Below, piece by piece: positions 40,333 to 48,940 of a stretch of 64,000 nucleotides of DNA. The notes beneath the pieces are model-generated. The model was not told the origin of the DNA, ran no database searches, and saw only the letters and a list, made by a program, of their open reading frames with translations. Each line of letters begins with the position of its first letter. Position 1 is the first letter of the stretch. The stretch lies in assembly GCA_021325455.1 (NCBI GenBank), contig JAJPHD010000014.1:1-64000 (forward strand), in the 5' to 3' direction. Source of the stretch: Actinomycetota bacterium. Lineage in GTDB: Bacteria > Actinomycetota > Acidimicrobiia > Acidimicrobiales > JAJPHD01. A program made the translations under genes and the position numbers.

Positions 40333-41223
40333 ATGGCGGCGGACGGCCCGCGAGAGCGCCTGACGTTCCTCGCCTATCGGGCCGCTTCGGCAACCGCCCG
40401 GCGCCTACCCCCATGGGTGGGGGCGGCCGAGCTGGGGGCGCTGGCGATGGCGGCGGCCATGCCCCGCCGGCGTCGCCTGGTGGGGAGCCACCTGCAGAGG
40501 GTGTCGGAGGGGCGGCTGGCTGGGCCAGCCCTCTCCTTGGCCGTGCTGCGGGCCTTCGTGTCGTACGGCCGGTACTGGAGGGACTCCTTCCGCCTCCCGG
40601 GGATGGGCAGGGAGGAGCTCGAGGCCCACGTCAGCTTCGAGGGCTTCGAGAACCTGCAGGCTGGTTTGGACCGGGGCCGGGGGGTGATCCTGGCCCTGCC
40701 TCACCTGGGGAGCTGGGATTACGGAGGGGCCTGGCTGGCCGCCATCGGCCACCCCATGACGGTGGTGGTGGAGCCGCTGCCGGGGGAGGGGCTGAGCGAG
40801 TGGTTCTATGCCCGGCGCCGGGCCATGGGCCTCACCGTGGTGCCGCTCGGGCCCAAGGCGGTGCGCGAGGTCCTGGCCTGCCTGAAGGAGGGCGGTGTAG
40901 TGGGCCTGGTGAGTGACCGGGACCTCGGGGGTGGAGGAACCACGGTCAGCTTCTTCGGAGAGCAGACGACCCTCCCTGCCGGCCCCGCCACCCTGGCCCT
41001 GCGCACGGGAGCCACTCTGCTTCCCGCGGCCGTGATCGACCTTCCGGGGGGGCGTCATCACGCCATCCTGCGGCCCCCCTTGGACACGACCCGTCGGGGA
41101 CCTGTGCACCAGGACGTGAGCCGCATAACCGCGGCCCTGGCCGGCGAGATGGAGGCCCTGATCCGGCGGGCCCCTGAGCAGTGGCACCTGTTCCAGCCCA
41201 ACTGGCCGAGCGACCCCAGGTAG
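40333..41223 (+). CDS. phosphatidylinositol mannoside acyltransferase-like (LpxL/HtrB family)
   Basis: The 296-residue protein matches the lysophospholipid/lauroyl acyltransferase family, with the catalytic His-x4-Asp in LPHLGSWDYGG and the later VSDRDLGGGGTTVSFFGEQT. In mycobacteria the gene after pgsA encodes the enzyme that acylates the mannose of PIM; the same neighbourhood is kept here. The membrane-proximal N-terminus is Ala/Arg-rich. GTG at 40327 is an alternative start two codons earlier. A strong hairpin follows about 100 bases downstream. The next mycobacterial gene, pimA, is absent. Confidence 0.85.
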   Translation: MAADGPRERLTFLAYRAASATARRLPPWVGAAELGALAMAAAMPRRRRLVGSHLQRVSEGRLAGPALSLAVLRAFVSYGRYWRDSFRLPGMGREELEAHVSFEGFENLQAGLDRGRGVILALPHLGSWDYGGAWLAAIGHPMTVVVEPLPGEGLSEWFYARRRAMGLTVVPLGPKAVREVLACLKEGGVVGLVSDRDLGGGGTTVSFFGEQTTLPAGPATLALRTGATLLPAAVIDLPGGRHHAILRPPLDTTRRGPVHQDVSRITAALAGEMEALIRRAPEQWHLFQPNWPSDPR

Positions 41224-41324
41224 GAGCCCGGGGGTGGGATTGCGGCGGGTGGGCTACCCGGCAGGAGCGGAGAACACGAAGGTCCCCCAGTTGGGGAGGA
41301 AGTCCCGGTAGCTCTGGGGCGAAC

Positions 41325-41360
41325 GGGCCGGGCTCCCTGTTCCGTCGGGGAGCCCGGCCC
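41325..41360. terminator. bidirectional terminator hairpin
   Basis: Perfect 13-base arms gggccgggctccc and gggagcccggccc with a 10-base loop lie between the facing stops of the acyltransferase and the secreted protein. No T-run, as is usual in such GC-rich genomes. The rest of 41224-41372 shows nothing. Confidence 0.75.
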
Positions 41361-41372
41361 GGGCCGCCACGC

Positions 41373-41894
41373 TCAGGCCGTGAGCCCGCGCCGCCTCCAG
41401 GCCAGGGCCAAAGCCCCCGCTCCCCCCAGGAGAGCAGCGCCTCCCACGCCGAACAGCCCGGCGTCCTGCAGGCCGGCGGTGCTGCCTCCGCCGGTGGCCG
41501 GCGCCCCGCTGGGGACGGCGGTCACCGAGCTGGTGGCGGTGCATGCCTTGGTGATGTTCCCGGCGTCAGTGGTGAGGGCCGGGATGTTCACCTGGCCCGA
41601 GGCAGCCTGCTGCAGCTGGGCGAGGAAGGTCCCCACGGCAGCCTTCACGGCCGGGGAGGCCGAGGCCGACTCTGCCTGCATCTGCGCTGCCACCTGGCTC
41701 ACGGCGCTCTTCAGCTTCGAGGGGTTCGATGCGGCCGCCGTGAGCTGGGACTGGAGCGTGGATAAGGTCGCCGTGAGCTTCTGGCATGAGGGGCTCATGT
41801 TGCCCGACTGGGCGCTGGCTACCCCGCCCCCAGCCAGGACCAGAGCCCCGGCCCCCACCATGAGGCCTGCTGTGCCTACGAGGATCCGATGCAC
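41373..41894 (-). CDS. small secreted surface protein with sortase-like C-terminal signal
   Basis: The 173-residue protein has a signal peptide (residues 1-28, cleavage likely after ASA), a short Ala/Gln/Ser-rich helical body with two cysteines (37 and 118), then a sorting-signal-like end: APATG at 131-135, a hydrophobic segment about 146-165 and RRR at 167-169. APATG resembles the LPxTG/LAxTG motifs recognised by sortases, and a sortase is encoded at 2162-2998. The GTG start at 41894 has GGAGG six bases upstream. The body matches no family I recognise. Two ttggtga direct repeats lie in its upstream region. Confidence 0.75.
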   Translation of the reverse strand: MHRILVGTAGLMVGAGALVLAGGGVASAQSGNMSPSCQKLTATLSTLQSQLTAAASNPSKLKSAVSQVAAQMQAESASASPAVKAAVGTFLAQLQQAASGQVNIPALTTDAGNITKACTATSSVTAVPSGAPATGGGSTAGLQDAGLFGVGGAALLGGAGALALAWRRRGLTA

Positions 41895-41993
41895 CCTGTC
41901 CTCCTCTGTTGGTGACTCGGTTGGTGAGATGTAACCACTCCCCCTGGACGTCATGGTATGCCATTTGGGGACGCAGGGGGTGATGTCCGGCCG

Positions 41994-41999
41994 TAGATT
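41994..41999 (+). promoter_or_regulatory. probable leaderless -10 box for thrC
   Basis: TAGATT ends six bases before the GTG at 42006 and no ribosome site intervenes. Confidence 0.5.
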
Positions 42000-42005
42000 C
42001 CCCGT

Positions 42006-43247
42006 GTGCCGTTCTCCTGTCTTTCTCACCTGGAGTGCTCCCGATGCCGTGCCACCTACGACGCCGGCCAGGTCCAGGGCACCTGCACCTGCGGGGCGCC
42101 CCTCCTGGCCCGCTACGACCTGGCCAAGGTGGGGGCCTCGCTCGACCCCAAGGCCCTGGATACCACCCAGCGTGGGCTGGACCTGTGGCGCTACCACGAG
42201 CTGCTGCCTGTCCAGGACCCGGAGGCCGTCGTGAGCCTTGGCGAGGGGATGACACCCCTCCTCCCGCTCCGGGCCATGGGGGAGCGCCTCGGGGTCGAGC
42301 GGCTGCTCATGAAGGATGAGGGCCTGGTCCCGACGGGCACCTTCAAGGCCCGGGGGGCGACGGCAGGGGTCTCCCGGGCCAGGGAGCTGGGGGTGACCGG
42401 CGTGGCCATGCCCACCAACGGCAACGCCGGGGCGGCATGGGCCCTGTACTCGGCCCGGGCCGGCCTGCCGTGCCTGATCGCCATGCCCACGGGGGCCCCG
42501 CAGGTGGCCGCTGCTGAGTGCGTGGCCGCCGGAGCCGAGCTCTATCTGGTCGACGGGCTCATCGGTGACGCCGGCCACCTGGTGGCCGCGGCCCTGGAGG
42601 GGCGGCCTGGCTACCAGGACGTCGCCACCCTCAAGGAGCCCTACCGCCTCGAGGGCAAGAAGACCATGGGGATCGAGATCGCCGAGCAGCTGGGCTGGAG
42701 CCTGCCCGACGTGATCGTGTACCCGACGGGTGGGGGGGTGGGCATCATAGGCATCCACAAGGCCCTCCTCGAGCTGGCCGAGCTGGGGTGGGTGACAGGG
42801 CCCCTACCACGCCTGGTGGCGGTGCAGGCGGCTGGCTGCGCCCCTATCGTGCGGGCCTTCCAGCAGGGCGCCCGGGCCAGCGAGCCATGGCCGGAGCCGA
42901 GCACGGTTGCCTTCGGGATCAACGTGGCCAAGGCTCTCGGGGACTTCCTGGTCCTGGACGCCCTGTACTCCACGGGGGGGACGGCGGTGGCGGTGAGCGA
43001 CGAGGATCTCCTCGCCGACCAGAGGGAGCTGGCCCGGGCAGAGGGCTGCTTCGTCTGCCCCGAGGGAGCTGCCTGCTTCTCGGCCGTCCGCCAGCTCCGC
43101 AAGCAGGGATGGCTTTCCGCTCACGACCAGGTGGTGGTGCTGAACACCGGCACCGGCCTCAAGTACCCGGGGACGGTGAAGGTCGAGGCACCGGTCCTGG
43201 CCCCGGACCAGGCCATACCCTCTCCCGGGCCCCGCCAGGCGCCCTGA
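42006..43247 (+). CDS. thrC: threonine synthase
   Basis: The enzyme converts O-phosphohomoserine to threonine with pyridoxal phosphate. The 413-residue protein starts with a zinc-ribbon-like segment (Cys11, Cys14, Cys27, Cys29) common in this subgroup. The PLP lysine is Lys114 in PTGTFKARGA; the phosphate-binding region is PTNGNAGAAWALYSARAG and YPTGGGVGIIGIHKAL. The C-terminal VLNTGTGLKYPGTVKVEAPV is typical. GTG at 42006 is preferred over 42004, which is out of frame. Monocistronic by position. Confidence 0.92.
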   Translation: MPFSCLSHLECSRCRATYDAGQVQGTCTCGAPLLARYDLAKVGASLDPKALDTTQRGLDLWRYHELLPVQDPEAVVSLGEGMTPLLPLRAMGERLGVERLLMKDEGLVPTGTFKARGATAGVSRARELGVTGVAMPTNGNAGAAWALYSARAGLPCLIAMPTGAPQVAAAECVAAGAELYLVDGLIGDAGHLVAAALEGRPGYQDVATLKEPYRLEGKKTMGIEIAEQLGWSLPDVIVYPTGGGVGIIGIHKALLELAELGWVTGPLPRLVAVQAAGCAPIVRAFQQGARASEPWPEPSTVAFGINVAKALGDFLVLDALYSTGGTAVAVSDEDLLADQRELARAEGCFVCPEGAACFSAVRQLRKQGWLSAHDQVVVLNTGTGLKYPGTVKVEAPVLAPDQAIPSPGPRQAP

Positions 43248-43328
43248 TCACCCCCTCGAGCCAGCCCGGAGCTGCCTCTTGGGCCAGGTGCCACCCGGTC
43301 CTCCCACGAGGCTCTGCGGCCGAGCACA

Positions 43329-43955
43329 ATGGGCCGCGTGAGCGTCACCGTTGTCGACCACCCGCTGGCAGCCACCATGGTCCGCTCCCTGCGGGACCAC
43401 CGCACCCCTCCGGCCCTGTTCCGGGTGGTGGCCAAACGCCTGTCCCTGGTGCTGGCCCTGGAGGCCACCCGGTCCCTTCCCACCCGGCCCCTGGGGGTGG
43501 AGACCCCTCTGGCCGAGGCCGACGGCAGGGCCCTGGACGTGGCGCTCGTCGCCGTGCCGATCCTCCGGGCCGGGCTCGGGATGCTGGAGGCGGTCACCGA
43601 GCTCCTGCCAGAGCTGGCCGTGGGCTACATCGGCCTGGAGCGGGACGAGGCCACCTTCGAGCCCTCGGCCTATTACACCAAGCTCCCTGACATGGCCGGG
43701 GCCTGGGTCCTGCTGCTCGACCCCATGCTGGCCACGGGGGGTTCAGCGGCGGCAGCGGCCTCGGCCCTGGCCCGGGAGCACCCCGCTCACATCACCCTGC
43801 TGTCGGTGGTGGCTGCCCCCGAGGGCATCGAGAGGTTGTCCCGCCAGCATCCCGAGGTGGACATCGTCACCGCCGCCGTGGACAAGGGGCTCAACGACCG
43901 GGCGTACATCGTCCCGGGGCTGGGGGACTTCGGGGACCGGCTCTTCGGCACCTGA
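43329..43955 (+). CDS. upp: uracil phosphoribosyltransferase
   Basis: UPRTase makes UMP from uracil and PRPP. The 208-residue enzyme has VSVTVVDHPLAATMVRSLRD, VPILRAGLGMLEAVTELLP, the PRPP site VLLLDPMLATGGSAAAAASA and the uracil-contacting end NDRAYIVPGLGDFGDRLFGT. Length is standard. The GTG at 43338 is an alternative start that fits other family N-termini better. It stands alone and converges on the YbaK gene. Confidence 0.94.
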   Translation: MGRVSVTVVDHPLAATMVRSLRDHRTPPALFRVVAKRLSLVLALEATRSLPTRPLGVETPLAEADGRALDVALVAVPILRAGLGMLEAVTELLPELAVGYIGLERDEATFEPSAYYTKLPDMAGAWVLLLDPMLATGGSAAAAASALAREHPAHITLLSVVAAPEGIERLSRQHPEVDIVTAAVDKGLNDRAYIVPGLGDFGDRLFGT

Positions 43956-44006
43956 AGCGGCCCATCCCGGTCGGGGCGGCGGGACAGAAGGTCCCGGCTG
44001 TGACGC

Positions 44007-44477
44007 CTAGGGTCGCTCGGCGATCTCGGCCACCAGGCCCCCAGTGAGGCGGACCAGCTCGGCTGGGGTGGTGGGGAAGACGGCATGGGGGGTGCCCGCA
44101 GCAGCCCAGAGCATCTCGTAGCGCTCCAGGTCGGCGTCGATGACGGTCGTGAGGGGCCGGTTGTGGGCAACAGGAGGTACCCCGCCGGCGGCATAGCCGG
44201 TGAGCTGCTTCACCGCCTTGGCGTCCACGGTGGAGACGGGGGAGCCGAGGCAGGCCCCGAGGCGGTCCAGGTCCACCCGGTTGGCTCCCGAGGCGATGGC
44301 CAGGACCGGCTGGTCGCCGGCCAGGAACACCAGGGACTTGGCAATCTGGGCCACGCTCGTGCTCACGGCGGCAGCCGCCTCGGTGGCGGTGCGGGTGCTG
44401 GAGGGAAGCTCCCTCACCTGGCCGGCGGCTCCCAGCCGGCGGAGGGCCTCTTGGACTCGCTCTGCCTTGGGGTGCAT
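44007..44477 (-). CDS. YbaK/EbsC-family aminoacyl-tRNA editing protein
   Basis: Proteins of this family hydrolyse mischarged tRNAs, most often Cys-tRNA-Pro. The 156-residue protein has the single-domain fold: the invariant lysine is Lys47 in VAQIAKSLVFLAGDQPVLAI, followed by GYAAGGVPPVAHN and VIDADLERYEMLWAAAGTPH. The DUF72 gene ends nine bases upstream on the same strand, so they form an operon. Confidence 0.9.
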   Translation of the reverse strand: MHPKAERVQEALRRLGAAGQVRELPSSTRTATEAAAAVSTSVAQIAKSLVFLAGDQPVLAIASGANRVDLDRLGACLGSPVSTVDAKAVKQLTGYAAGGVPPVAHNRPLTTVIDADLERYEMLWAAAGTPHAVFPTTPAELVRLTGGLVAEIAERP

Positions 44478-44486
44478 GGAAGTGGT

Positions 44487-45260
44487 CTACCCGACGGGGA
44501 CCTCGGCCGGTCCCGGCACCCGCGTAGGCTCCAGGCCCGCCCGACGGGCAGCGGCCGCCAGCCACCGGGCGTCCCGCAGCGCACAACCGGCCGTGTCGTT
44601 GTTGAGGAAGGCGTAGACCTCCGCACCGGGGGGCCACAGGCTGGCCAGCCGCCCTGCCCAGGTGGCGAGGGACCGCCGCCCGTAGCACGGCTCGGGCCGG
44701 GCCCGGCCGGCGTGGAGGCGGACGTAGCCCCACCCTGCCGTGGGCCAGAGCGGCGTGGCCGGTCCGCGGTTGTCGGCCAGGCACAGGGCCACCCCCCGGG
44801 CCTCCAGGAGCTGTGCCAGCTCAGGCACCGCCCAGGAGGGGTGGCGGGGCTCCACCACCACCTTGACCCCAGCGGGGAAGCAGGCCAGGGTGGCGTCCAG
44901 GGCTCCCAGGTCGGCGGACAGGTTGGGCGGCAGCTGGAGGAGGATCGGCCCCAGCTTGGGGCCGAGGCCCCCGGCCCGTTGCAGGAACCGGGCCACGGGC
45001 TCCTCAGGTGAGCGGAGGCGGCGCACGTGGGTGAGGTAGCGGCTCATCTTCACCGCCATCACGAAGTCAGGCGGGGTCCGCTCCGCCCATTCCTCGAAGG
45101 TGGCCCGTTCCGGGAGCCGGTAGAAGGGGTTGTTGGCCTCCACGGCCTGGAAGCGGGCGGCGTAGTGCTCCAGCCAACGGGCCTGGGGGAGGCCCTCGGG
45201 GTAGAGCCGGCCACGCCAGTGGCGGTACTGCCATCCGGAGGTGCCGATTATGAGGGCCAT
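44487..45260 (-). CDS. DUF72 (YecE-type) protein
   Basis: The 257-residue protein has the family start IIGTSGWQYRHWRGRLYPE and the blocks VEANNPFYRLPE, FVMAVKMSRYLTHVRRL, VVVEPRHPSWAV, LADNRGPATP and the near-terminal VYAFLNNDTAGCALRDARWL. The fold is a TIM barrel; no biochemical function is established for the family as far as I know. It is divergent from the lipoprotein gene with 46 bases between. Confidence 0.9.
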   Translation of the reverse strand: MALIIGTSGWQYRHWRGRLYPEGLPQARWLEHYAARFQAVEANNPFYRLPERATFEEWAERTPPDFVMAVKMSRYLTHVRRLRSPEEPVARFLQRAGGLGPKLGPILLQLPPNLSADLGALDATLACFPAGVKVVVEPRHPSWAVPELAQLLEARGVALCLADNRGPATPLWPTAGWGYVRLHAGRARPEPCYGRRSLATWAGRLASLWPPGAEVYAFLNNDTAGCALRDARWLAAAARRAGLEPTRVPGPAEVPVG

Positions 45261-45306
45261 GGGCTACCTATCCTGGCAGGCAGACCCCAGCGCCAGGAGG
45301 GAGCCC

Positions 45307-45876
45307 ATGCGCACTGCACTCGGCAAGGTCCTCGCCCCGGTGGCCGTGGTGGCCCTGGGCATGGGACTGGCGGCCTGTGGCAGCAAGTCCACGCCCCCCG
45401 CCTCGTCCGTCCCCTCGTCCTCCACCCCGTCATCGACGCCGCCCTCGTCAACGGCCTCGTCGGTGCCGGCTTCGTCGGCCTCGGCCGTGGCGGTCAAGAT
45501 CGAGTCCTCCAAGTACGGCAAGATCCTGGCCACGGGCACGGGGCGGACCCTCTACATCCTGTCCTCGGACACCCCCACCAAGTCCACCTGCACGGGGGGC
45601 TGCTTCTCCATCTGGCCACCCCTCTTGGTGACCAAGCCTCCCAAGTTCGGCCCCGGGCTGTCGGCCACCCACTTCGGGCAGTTCAAGCGGTCCTCGGGCC
45701 ACCAGCTGACCTACTACGGCCACCAGCTCTACACCTTCTCGGGAGACAAAGGGCCCGGCCAGACCCATGGGGAGGGGATCAAGTCGTTCGGCGGCACCTG
45801 GACGGTGATCTCGGTCTCCGGCAAGGCGGTGACCAAGTCGTCCTCGTCCTCGTCCGGCTACGGCGGAGGGTACTGA
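45307..45876 (+). CDS. secreted repeat lipoprotein (PF03640-type domain)
   Basis: The 189-residue protein has a lipoprotein signal (GMGLAAC, lipidated Cys24), a Ser/Pro/Thr linker (about 25-58) and two copies of the secreted repeat: GRTLYILSSDTPTKSTCTGG with CFSIWPPLL, and a degenerate GHQLYTFSGDKGPGQTHG. Such proteins are surface-exposed; their role is unknown. The Ser/Gly/Tyr tail (SSSSSGYGGGY) is low-complexity. ATG at 45307 is fixed by GGAGGGAG just upstream. Confidence 0.87.
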   Translation: MRTALGKVLAPVAVVALGMGLAACGSKSTPPASSVPSSSTPSSTPPSSTASSVPASSASAVAVKIESSKYGKILATGTGRTLYILSSDTPTKSTCTGGCFSIWPPLLVTKPPKFGPGLSATHFGQFKRSSGHQLTYYGHQLYTFSGDKGPGQTHGEGIKSFGGTWTVISVSGKAVTKSSSSSSGYGGGY

Positions 45877-45883
45877 GCGAGCC

Positions 45884-46768
45884 TCATGCCTGCCCGGGCC
45901 GCCGGCGCACCTCGTGGGGTGCACCCGTGCTGCCCCGGCTCACGCCCACCAGGCCGGCGTGGCGCGGGTCGACCTTGAGGACCCGGTCCAACCCCGGCCC
46001 GGCCGCCTCCAAGCCGCCATCGACGACCACGGCCTCCCCGGTGACGAAGCCCGCCTCGGCCGAGGCCAGGAAGGCCACCACCCTGGCCACGTCGGCGGGC
46101 TGGCCGGCCTCGGGCCAGGGCTGGACCCGGCCCAGGAGCGGGCCCAGGTCCTGGGGGCGGCCCGGCTCCAGGAACGGGGTGCGGATGACCCCCGGGCACA
46201 CGGCGTTCACCCGGATGCGGTGGGGGGCCAGCTCCACCGCCGCCGAACGGGTGAAGTTCACCACGGCGGCCTTGGCGGCCGAGTAGGCCTGGGGGCCGGC
46301 GCCGGCCGAGAAGGCGGCAATGGAGGCCACGTTGACGATGGCCCCTCCCCCTCCCTGGTCGATGAGGGCCCGGGCCCCGTGCTTGGTACCGAGGAAGACC
46401 CCCCGGGCCAGGACGGAGAAGGTGTAGTCCCAGTCCTCCACCGCCAGCTCGGTGATGGGGCCGAAGGCCCCCGGCACACCGGCGTTGTTCACGACCAGGT
46501 CCAGGCGGCCGAAGGCCGCGGTGGCGGCGGCGACGGCCCCGGCCACGTCGGCCTCCAGGGCCACGTCCGCCACCCGGAAGGCGAGGCGTCCCGCCGCCCG
46601 GCCGGATGCCTCCTCCTCCAGGGTGGCGCCGGCCCCGGCGTTCAGGTCACAGGCCAGCACCGACGCCCCCCGTTCCAGGAGGAGGAGGGTGGTGGCCCGG
46701 CCGATGCCGCTCGCCGCCCCGGTCACGAGCGCCACCTGGCCGGCGAAGGTTCCGGCCGGCTCAGGCAC
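45884..46768 (-). CDS. short-chain dehydrogenase/reductase
   Basis: The 294-residue SDR has the cofactor motif VTGAASGIGRATTLLLLERG, NNAGVPG, a catalytic Ser in NVASIAAFSAGAGP and YSAAK, then RIRVNAVCPGVIRTPFLEPG. The C-terminus after VVVDGGLEAAG is an extra 35-residue basic tail. The GTG at 46768 has GGAG at seven bases and overlaps the alcohol dehydrogenase stop by eight bases. The order acyl-CoA dehydrogenase, alcohol dehydrogenase, SDR suggests catabolism of an alcohol or acid, but the substrate is unknown. Confidence 0.88.
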   Translation of the reverse strand: MPEPAGTFAGQVALVTGAASGIGRATTLLLLERGASVLACDLNAGAGATLEEEASGRAAGRLAFRVADVALEADVAGAVAAATAAFGRLDLVVNNAGVPGAFGPITELAVEDWDYTFSVLARGVFLGTKHGARALIDQGGGGAIVNVASIAAFSAGAGPQAYSAAKAAVVNFTRSAAVELAPHRIRVNAVCPGVIRTPFLEPGRPQDLGPLLGRVQPWPEAGQPADVARVVAFLASAEAGFVTGEAVVVDGGLEAAGPGLDRVLKVDPRHAGLVGVSRGSTGAPHEVRRRPGQA

Positions 46769-47786
46769 GGCCGGGCTCCACGACCACACGGACCAGGCCC
46801 CCGGGGGGGTCCTCGAGAAGCTGGAGGGCCTGACCCGCCTGGGCGAGGGGGAGGCGGGCGGACACGGACCCGGACAGGTCCAGGCGGCCCCCGGCGGCCA
46901 GGGCGGCCACCTCTCCGAGGTCGGCCAGGGTGGAGGCGTAGCAGCCGGTGACGGTGAGCTCCCTGGTGACCAGGCCGGTCATGGGCAGGCCAAGGGAGAC
47001 GGGCTCGTCCCGGATGGCGCCGAGCACCAGGCGCCCTCCGGGGGCCAGCATGCGCAGGCCCTCGGTGGGAGCCTCGGGGGCCCCGCTGAAGTCGATCACG
47101 GCGTCGAGGAGGCCGAGGCTCTGGCGGACGGCCCGGGCCGCTCCGGGGAGGGGGCGCACGACCCGGATGCCGGCGGCGGCGAGGCGGGCGGCCGTGGGCT
47201 CGGAGCGGGTGACCGCCACCAGCTCCACCGAGGGCCGGAGGGCCCGGGCCAGCTGGAGGACGTGGGAGCCGACCCCGCCCGGACCGATCAGGCCGAGGGT
47301 GCCGCCCTCGGGAGGGTCAGCCAGGCGGAGGGCGTGGTGGGCAGTGGCCACGGCATCGGGCAGGAGCGCCGCCTGGACGGGGTCGATCCCGGAGATGGGA
47401 ACGACGCGGTCCGCCGGCCACACCACCTCCTCGGCCAGGCCTCCGGGGTCGTGGATGCCGAGCACCCGGGCCTCCGGGCAGCGCTCCTCGGTGCCGGCCC
47501 GGCAGGCCGGGCAGGCACCGCATACCCTCAGGGTATGGAGGGCCACCACCGTGCCCGGAGCCGGGCCGGCCGGTGTGCCGGTCTCGGTCACCGTGCCGGC
47601 CACCTCGTGGCCAGGGCGGAGGGGCCAGTCGACACCCGGGGGCAGCGCACCGCCCCGGGCCAGGTGCAGGTCGCTGCGGCACACCCCGCAGGCGGCCACC
47701 GCCACGCGCACCCAGCCGTCGGGAAGCTTGGGGGGGTCAACCTCGGCCAGGGCCAGGCCGGCCGGCGTCAGCTCAATGGCCCTCAT
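46761..47786 (-). CDS. zinc-dependent alcohol dehydrogenase
   Basis: The 341-residue medium-chain dehydrogenase has the catalytic zinc segment CGVCRSDLHLARGGALPPG, GHEVAGTV, the structural-zinc cysteines in CGACPACRAGTEERC, and the cofactor loop LIGPGGVGSHVLQLARAL. All zinc ligands expected of an active enzyme appear to be present. Start and stop overlap its neighbours (ATGA upstream, eight bases downstream). Confidence 0.9.
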   Translation of the reverse strand: MRAIELTPAGLALAEVDPPKLPDGWVRVAVAACGVCRSDLHLARGGALPPGVDWPLRPGHEVAGTVTETGTPAGPAPGTVVALHTLRVCGACPACRAGTEERCPEARVLGIHDPGGLAEEVVWPADRVVPISGIDPVQAALLPDAVATAHHALRLADPPEGGTLGLIGPGGVGSHVLQLARALRPSVELVAVTRSEPTAARLAAAGIRVVRPLPGAARAVRQSLGLLDAVIDFSGAPEAPTEGLRMLAPGGRLVLGAIRDEPVSLGLPMTGLVTRELTVTGCYASTLADLGEVAALAAGGRLDLSGSVSARLPLAQAGQALQLLEDPPGGLVRVVVEPGRA

Positions 47787-48916
47787 CGGTTGAGCAGGTG
47801 ACGGGCCACTACCAGGGACTGGATCTCGGCGGTCCCCTCCTCGAACCAGAACCCCCGGGCATCGCGGTAGATCCTCTCGATGGGGGCCTGGGTCGTGTAG
47901 CCCCACCCGCCGTGCACCCGCAGAGCCCGGTCGGTTACCTCGCCCACCATCTCCAGGCAGTAGAGCTTGGTGGTGGCGGAGAGAGCGGACAGGTCCTCCG
48001 AGCCGAGGCCGCCCGCATCGGCAGCAGCGTCGTAGGCGGCGGCAGCCTCCCTTACCAGGGCCCGGCCTGCTGAAAGCAAGGCCTGCATGCGGGCCAGGTG
48101 GCCCTGGACCGCCTGGCGGTCGGCAATGGGCCGGCCGAAGGTGACGCGGCGTCGGGCGAAGGCCAGGGACTCCGCCAGGGCCCGCTGGGCGAGGCCCACC
48201 ATGCAGGCCGAAAGGGACAGTCGGCTGTAGTCGAGGAAGTGCATGGCCACCTCGAGGCCCTGGCCGACAGCGCCCACCCGGGCGGCGTCGGGCAGGGCCA
48301 GGTCCTGGTAGCGCAGGAACCCGTGACCGGTCCCGTGGAGCCCCATGGTCCCCTGGGAGGAGTCGATGTCCAGGCCGGGGGTGTCCCGGGGGACCAGGAA
48401 GGTGGTGAGCGAGTCGGGGGCCCGCCGGTCGTCGCTGGCGACCGTGAGGAGGAAATGGGTGGCCCGGTCGGCGAAGGTGATGAGGTGCTTCTCGCCCCGG
48501 AGGAGCCACTTGTCCCCTGATCGGGTGGCGCGGGAGTGAAGGTCCCGGCCCGTCCCCCCACTGGCCTCGGTGAGGGCGAAGGCGACGAAGGCCCGGCCTC
48601 GGCCCATCTCGGCCAGCAGCTCCTGCTGGGCCGGCTGCCCGTAGCGATGGATGGGGCGCCAGATGCCGTTGGACAGGTGCACGAGCATCCGTCCGGGAGC
48701 GGGCCCCTCGGCGGCCGCCTCCAGGTAGGGAACGAGCTGGGCGAGGGGGAGCCCGAACCCGCCGTGCTCAGGCGGCAGTCCCAGGCGCCAGGCTCCCAGC
48801 TGGCCCAGGCGCTCGACCACTTCCTCGGGGAGGCGCCCTGTGGCCTCGATGTCCTCCACGCCGGCTTCCAGGTCCTCCCGGCACAGGCGGCGCAGCGCTT
48901 CCACGCTCGGCGGCAT
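47783..48916 (-). CDS. acyl-CoA dehydrogenase
   Basis: The 377-residue flavoenzyme has FALTEASGGTGRDLHSRATR for FAD/substrate contact, LHGTGHGFLRYQDLALPD, SRLSLSACMVGLAQRALAES, RRRVTFGRPIADRQAVQGHL and VHGGWGYTTQAPIERIYRDA. The usual catalytic base position is near FEEGTAEIQ. The start is divergent from the HpnB-like gene with only 24 bases between, in which the two -10-like hexamers overlap. Confidence 0.92.
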   Translation of the reverse strand: MPPSVEALRRLCREDLEAGVEDIEATGRLPEEVVERLGQLGAWRLGLPPEHGGFGLPLAQLVPYLEAAAEGPAPGRMLVHLSNGIWRPIHRYGQPAQQELLAEMGRGRAFVAFALTEASGGTGRDLHSRATRSGDKWLLRGEKHLITFADRATHFLLTVASDDRRAPDSLTTFLVPRDTPGLDIDSSQGTMGLHGTGHGFLRYQDLALPDAARVGAVGQGLEVAMHFLDYSRLSLSACMVGLAQRALAESLAFARRRVTFGRPIADRQAVQGHLARMQALLSAGRALVREAAAAYDAAADAGGLGSEDLSALSATTKLYCLEMVGEVTDRALRVHGGWGYTTQAPIERIYRDARGFWFEEGTAEIQSLVVARHLLNR

Positions 48917-48926
48917 GCCCCTTGCC

Positions 48927-48932
48927 TAGCAT
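48927..48932 (+). promoter_or_regulatory. compact divergent promoter, hpnB-like side
   Basis: TAGCAT ends eight bases before the ATG at 48941. On the other strand TAGGCA, overlapping it, ends six bases before the acyl-CoA dehydrogenase ATG. Both genes would be leaderless and their polymerases could not bind at once. Confidence 0.45.
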
Positions 48933-48940
48933 GCCGGCCC

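Noticed and set aside
41254-41372. Short frame ending FLPNWGTFVFSAPAG between the acyltransferase and the secreted protein
   Set aside because: The segment looks protein-like but is too short, lacks a start and overlaps the terminator hairpin.
43956-44006. Small cgggac/gtcccg hairpin between upp and the YbaK gene as a terminator
   Set aside because: Only a 6-bp stem and no T-run; too weak to annotate.
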